DNA from: Solimonas sp041612095 | GTDB taxonomy: Bacteria; Pseudomonadota; Gammaproteobacteria; Nevskiales; Nevskiaceae | DNA: 32,715 nt | Direction: 5' to 3' | NCBI GenBank assembly: GCA_041612095.1 | Contig: JBFJJW010000009.1 | Span: 1-32,715 of the forward strand | In this document: positions 31,316 through 32,715 of the stretch, piece by piece | Layout: every line of letters starts with the position of its first letter | Numbering within the stretch: the stretch's first letter is position 1 | Translations under genes and position numbers: made by a program | The notes under the pieces: model-generated | Database searches by the model: none | What the model was told of the DNA's origin: nothing | What the model saw: the letters and a program-made list of their open reading frames with translations, nothing else

Positions 31316-32077
31316 CTACCGGTGTCCGTCGCGATCTGCCACCAACCGGCGCAGGGCATGATAACCCTCGACCAGCCGCGGACCCGGGCGGCCGAGCAGG
31401 GCCTCACTGATGGCGTGCACGCGTCGCCTGCGTACGGCGGGCACGCTGGCCCAGCCTGCGCGGCGCAGTACTACCTCCGCGCGGTAGTTCTCAAGCTTGA
31501 CCCCGCACCAGGACATGACGATGTCATCGATGTGTCCGGGCGTGCTTGGTGTTGCGCTGGCGGTGTCATGTTCCGCAAGCGCGTTGCAGGCGCCGGCGCG
31601 GGTGATCAGGTCCTGCACCCATGAGCGCCGAGCGGCGCCGATCACCGGCTTGGGCCACCACTCGACGAGTATGCGCGGTGCGTCCGCGCGGCGTGCTATC
31701 GCGGGCATCGCAGCGTCCATTTCGTGGATCAGAATCTCGCCCCGCTTGGCAACGCCCAGCGCCTGTGCGATGTCGCGGATGTTCTGAAACACGTCGGCCA
31801 GTGAGTAGGGCTCAATCACCAGGCAGTTCAGACCCGCAGCCCGCAGCTCGGCGACGACACGCTCATGGCCGGGCACCGTAAGCGAGGTCAGCACCAGATC
31901 CGGTTTCAGTGCCGCCACGGAGGCCACGTCCAGATTCAGGTCGCGGCCCAGTTGCGGCAATCCAGCGACGATCTCGGGTGGGTAGTCGGAGTCGCTGTCG
32001 ACCGCGATCAGCTGATCCGCACAGCCGAGCGCACAGACGATCTCCGTATTCGAGCAGGTGTGGGAAACAACGCGCAC
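31316..32077 (-). CDS. Cobalamin-binding BtuF-like protein without signal peptide
   Basis: A 253-residue class III substrate-binding-protein fold (helical-backbone, BtuF/FhuD type). Motifs include CSNTEIVCALGCADQLIAV, DSDSDYPPE, the LKPDLVLTSL strand, and a WWPKPVIGAARRSWVQDLITRAG segment typical of cobalamin-binding members. It begins MRVVSHTCSNTEIV with no hydrophobic leader, so as read it would be cytoplasmic, unlike BtuF. The GTG at 32075-32077 is the likely start; the gene starts 6 bases after the SRPBCC stop. No btuCD genes are adjacent and no cobalamin riboswitch is visible upstream. Ligand (B12 or a siderophore-like compound) is inferred. Confidence 0.8.
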   Translation of the reverse strand: MRVVSHTCSNTEIVCALGCADQLIAVDSDSDYPPEIVAGLPQLGRDLNLDVASVAALKPDLVLTSLTVPGHERVVAELRAAGLNCLVIEPYSLADVFQNIRDIAQALGVAKRGEILIHEMDAAMPAIARRADAPRILVEWWPKPVIGAARRSWVQDLITRAGACNALAEHDTASATPSTPGHIDDIVMSWCGVKLENYRAEVVLRRAGWASVPAVRRRRVHAISEALLGRPGPRLVEGYHALRRLVADRDGHR

Positions 32078-32083
32078 GCTGCG

Positions 32084-32509
32084 TCAGCTTTCCAGTGTGG
32101 CCAGCGCCTTGCGTGCATTGGCCTTGAGCGCCGTCCGCAACAGCGCGGCGATCAGCCCGCCGGTGCCGGGGATCTTCGCGTCGAAGCGAATCACGTAGTC
32201 GATTTCCGTGCTCTGGCCCACGGCCTTGAGGTCGACCGTGCCCAGATGGTTCTTGATCGGTCCGCCCCGGGTGACGCTGTATTCGATGCGCTGATCAGGC
32301 TCGAAGGTGACGATGGTCTCGTCAAAGGCCAGCGGGCCTGGGCCGATGCGTCGCACCGAGCCGAGCCCGTTGACGTCGCCTTCACCGTCCTTGACGCGCT
32401 TGCAGCTGCCGCCGAACAGGCTCGCAAACTTCTCGTGGTCCGCGAGGAAGGCGAAGACCTGGGCGCGTGCTGCGCGCACCGTGGTCTGAAAGTGGACTTC
32501 GTGCGCCAT
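32084..32509 (-). CDS. SRPBCC-family (START/polyketide-cyclase-like) protein
   Basis: A 141-residue helix-grip-fold protein. It opens MAHEVHFQTTVRAARAQVFAFLADHEKFASLFGG, the standard SRPBCC N-terminus, followed by GSVRRIGPGPLAFDETIVTFEPDQRIEYSVTRGGPIKNHLG and a final amphipathic helix (AALLRTALKANARKALATLE). Such proteins bind hydrophobic ligands; the ligand here is unknown. GGGGAG (32516-32521, minus strand) lies 6 bases before the ATG at 32507-32509, so the open frame extending to 32713 is not used. That extension would also run through rnpB. It probably heads a unit with the BtuF-like gene. Confidence 0.85.
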   Translation of the reverse strand: MAHEVHFQTTVRAARAQVFAFLADHEKFASLFGGSCKRVKDGEGDVNGLGSVRRIGPGPLAFDETIVTFEPDQRIEYSVTRGGPIKNHLGTVDLKAVGQSTEIDYVIRFDAKIPGTGGLIAALLRTALKANARKALATLES

Positions 32510-32515
32510 GGATGA

Positions 32516-32521
32516 CTCCCC
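32516..32521 (-). promoter_or_regulatory. Ribosome-binding site of the SRPBCC gene
   Basis: GGGGAG on the minus strand, 6 bases before the ATG at 32509. It decides the start and rejects the long upstream extension. Confidence 0.65.
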
Positions 32522-32564
32522 AAAAGTATTTTTCCGGGCGGCACTGTAACAAAGGCACATCGGT

Positions 32565-32570
32565 GATAAT
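32565..32570 (+). promoter_or_regulatory. Candidate -10 element GATAAT of rnpB
   Basis: GATAAT lies 6 bases before the expected 5' end of RNase P RNA near 32577. No strong -35 is seen, though CTGTAA (32544-32549) is at a short spacing of 15. Confidence 0.4.
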
Positions 32571-32576
32571 GCGCGT

Positions 32577-32715
32577 GGGAGTCGGCCGGGTAATCGCTGC
32601 CGCGCAAGCGGGAGAGGAAAGTCCGGGCTCCATTGGGCAGAGTGCCAGGTAACGCCTGGGCGGCGCGAGCCGACGGAAAGTGCAACAGAGAGCAAACCGC
32701 CGATGGCCCGCAAGG
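32577..32715 (+). ncRNA. rnpB: RNase P RNA component, class A (5' part, cut by window end)
   Basis: Catalytic RNA that trims tRNA 5' leaders. The conserved cores are unmistakable: GAGGAAAGTCCGGGCTCC from 32614, GTGCCAGGTAACGCCTGGG from 32642, and AGTGCAACAGAGAGCAAACC followed by GCCGATGGCCC near 32680-32711. An early stem CCGC-GCAA-GCGG (32600-32611) closes on a GNRA tetraloop. The 5' end near 32577 is estimated from the start of the GGGAGTCGGCC P1 strand. The 3' two-thirds lie beyond the window, so completeness cannot be judged. It is divergent from the SRPBCC gene. Confidence 0.95.

Noticed and set aside
32078..32083. Possible cobalamin riboswitch before the BtuF-like gene
   Set aside because: Only 6 bases separate it from the SRPBCC gene, so there is no room for one, and no B12-box sequence was seen upstream of the SRPBCC gene either.
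32510..32713. N-terminal extension of the SRPBCC gene
   Set aside because: It runs through rnpB, and a well-spaced GGGGAG marks the ATG at 32509.

Overview
The window is about 32.7 kb of compact, GC-rich bacterial chromosome. It carries 33 protein genes, the 5' part of one RNA gene, and no gap longer than about 160 bases. Gene content and order point to a Gammaproteobacterium near the Xanthomonadales/Nevskiales: a short-lid adenylate kinase, an mpl gene, a yrbG-kdsD-kdsC-lptC-lptA-lptB run, an ibaG-murA pair followed by short-form hisG and hisD, olsB-olsA, opgG-opgH, and an A-type RNase P RNA. The assignment to order is inference. I see no insertion sequence, phage gene, tRNA, rRNA or CRISPR array.

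Layout. 0-5.2 kb: adk, converging rnd, a small membrane protein with mpl, then lipA with a small secreted protein on the minus strand. 5.2-14.6 kb is rich in envelope genes: a UGT-type glycosyltransferase, olsB-olsA for ornithine lipids, a small predicted lipoprotein, opgH and opgG for osmoregulated periplasmic glucans, a membrane-anchored MRJP-like beta-propeller just upstream of opgG, and rnt. 14.7-16.9 kb: argG and an epoxide-hydrolase-like alpha/beta hydrolase. 16.9-21.2 kb: the LPS block yrbG-kdsD-kdsC-lptC-lptA-lptB, tightly overlapped on the minus strand. 21.3-23.4 kb: a sirtuin and a photolyase, convergent. 23.5-29.5 kb: a plus-strand run yadG-yadH-ibaG-murA-NYN protein-hisG-hisD. 29.5-32.5 kb: on the minus strand, a SRPBCC protein, a cytoplasmic BtuF-like protein and a large lipoprotein of unknown function. 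32.58 kb to the end: the start of rnpB.

How the genes work together. Most products build or maintain the cell envelope: MurA and Mpl make and recycle peptidoglycan precursors, KdsD/KdsC supply Kdo, LptBCA export LPS, OpgGH make periplasmic glucans, OlsBA make phosphorus-free lipids, and the glycosyltransferase may glycosylate a lipid or sterol. The rest is housekeeping (Adk, LipA, ArgG, HisG/HisD, RNase D, RNase T, RNase P).

Points for a second look: a likely AUC start in the glycosyltransferase; a possible Pho-box-like array before olsB; the propeller gene joined to opgGH; a yrb/mla/murA neighbourhood lacking mla and holding a sirtuin and photolyase; a sirtuin with altered zinc and acyl-pocket motifs; a near-leaderless yadG; and an unrecognised 573-residue lipoprotein.
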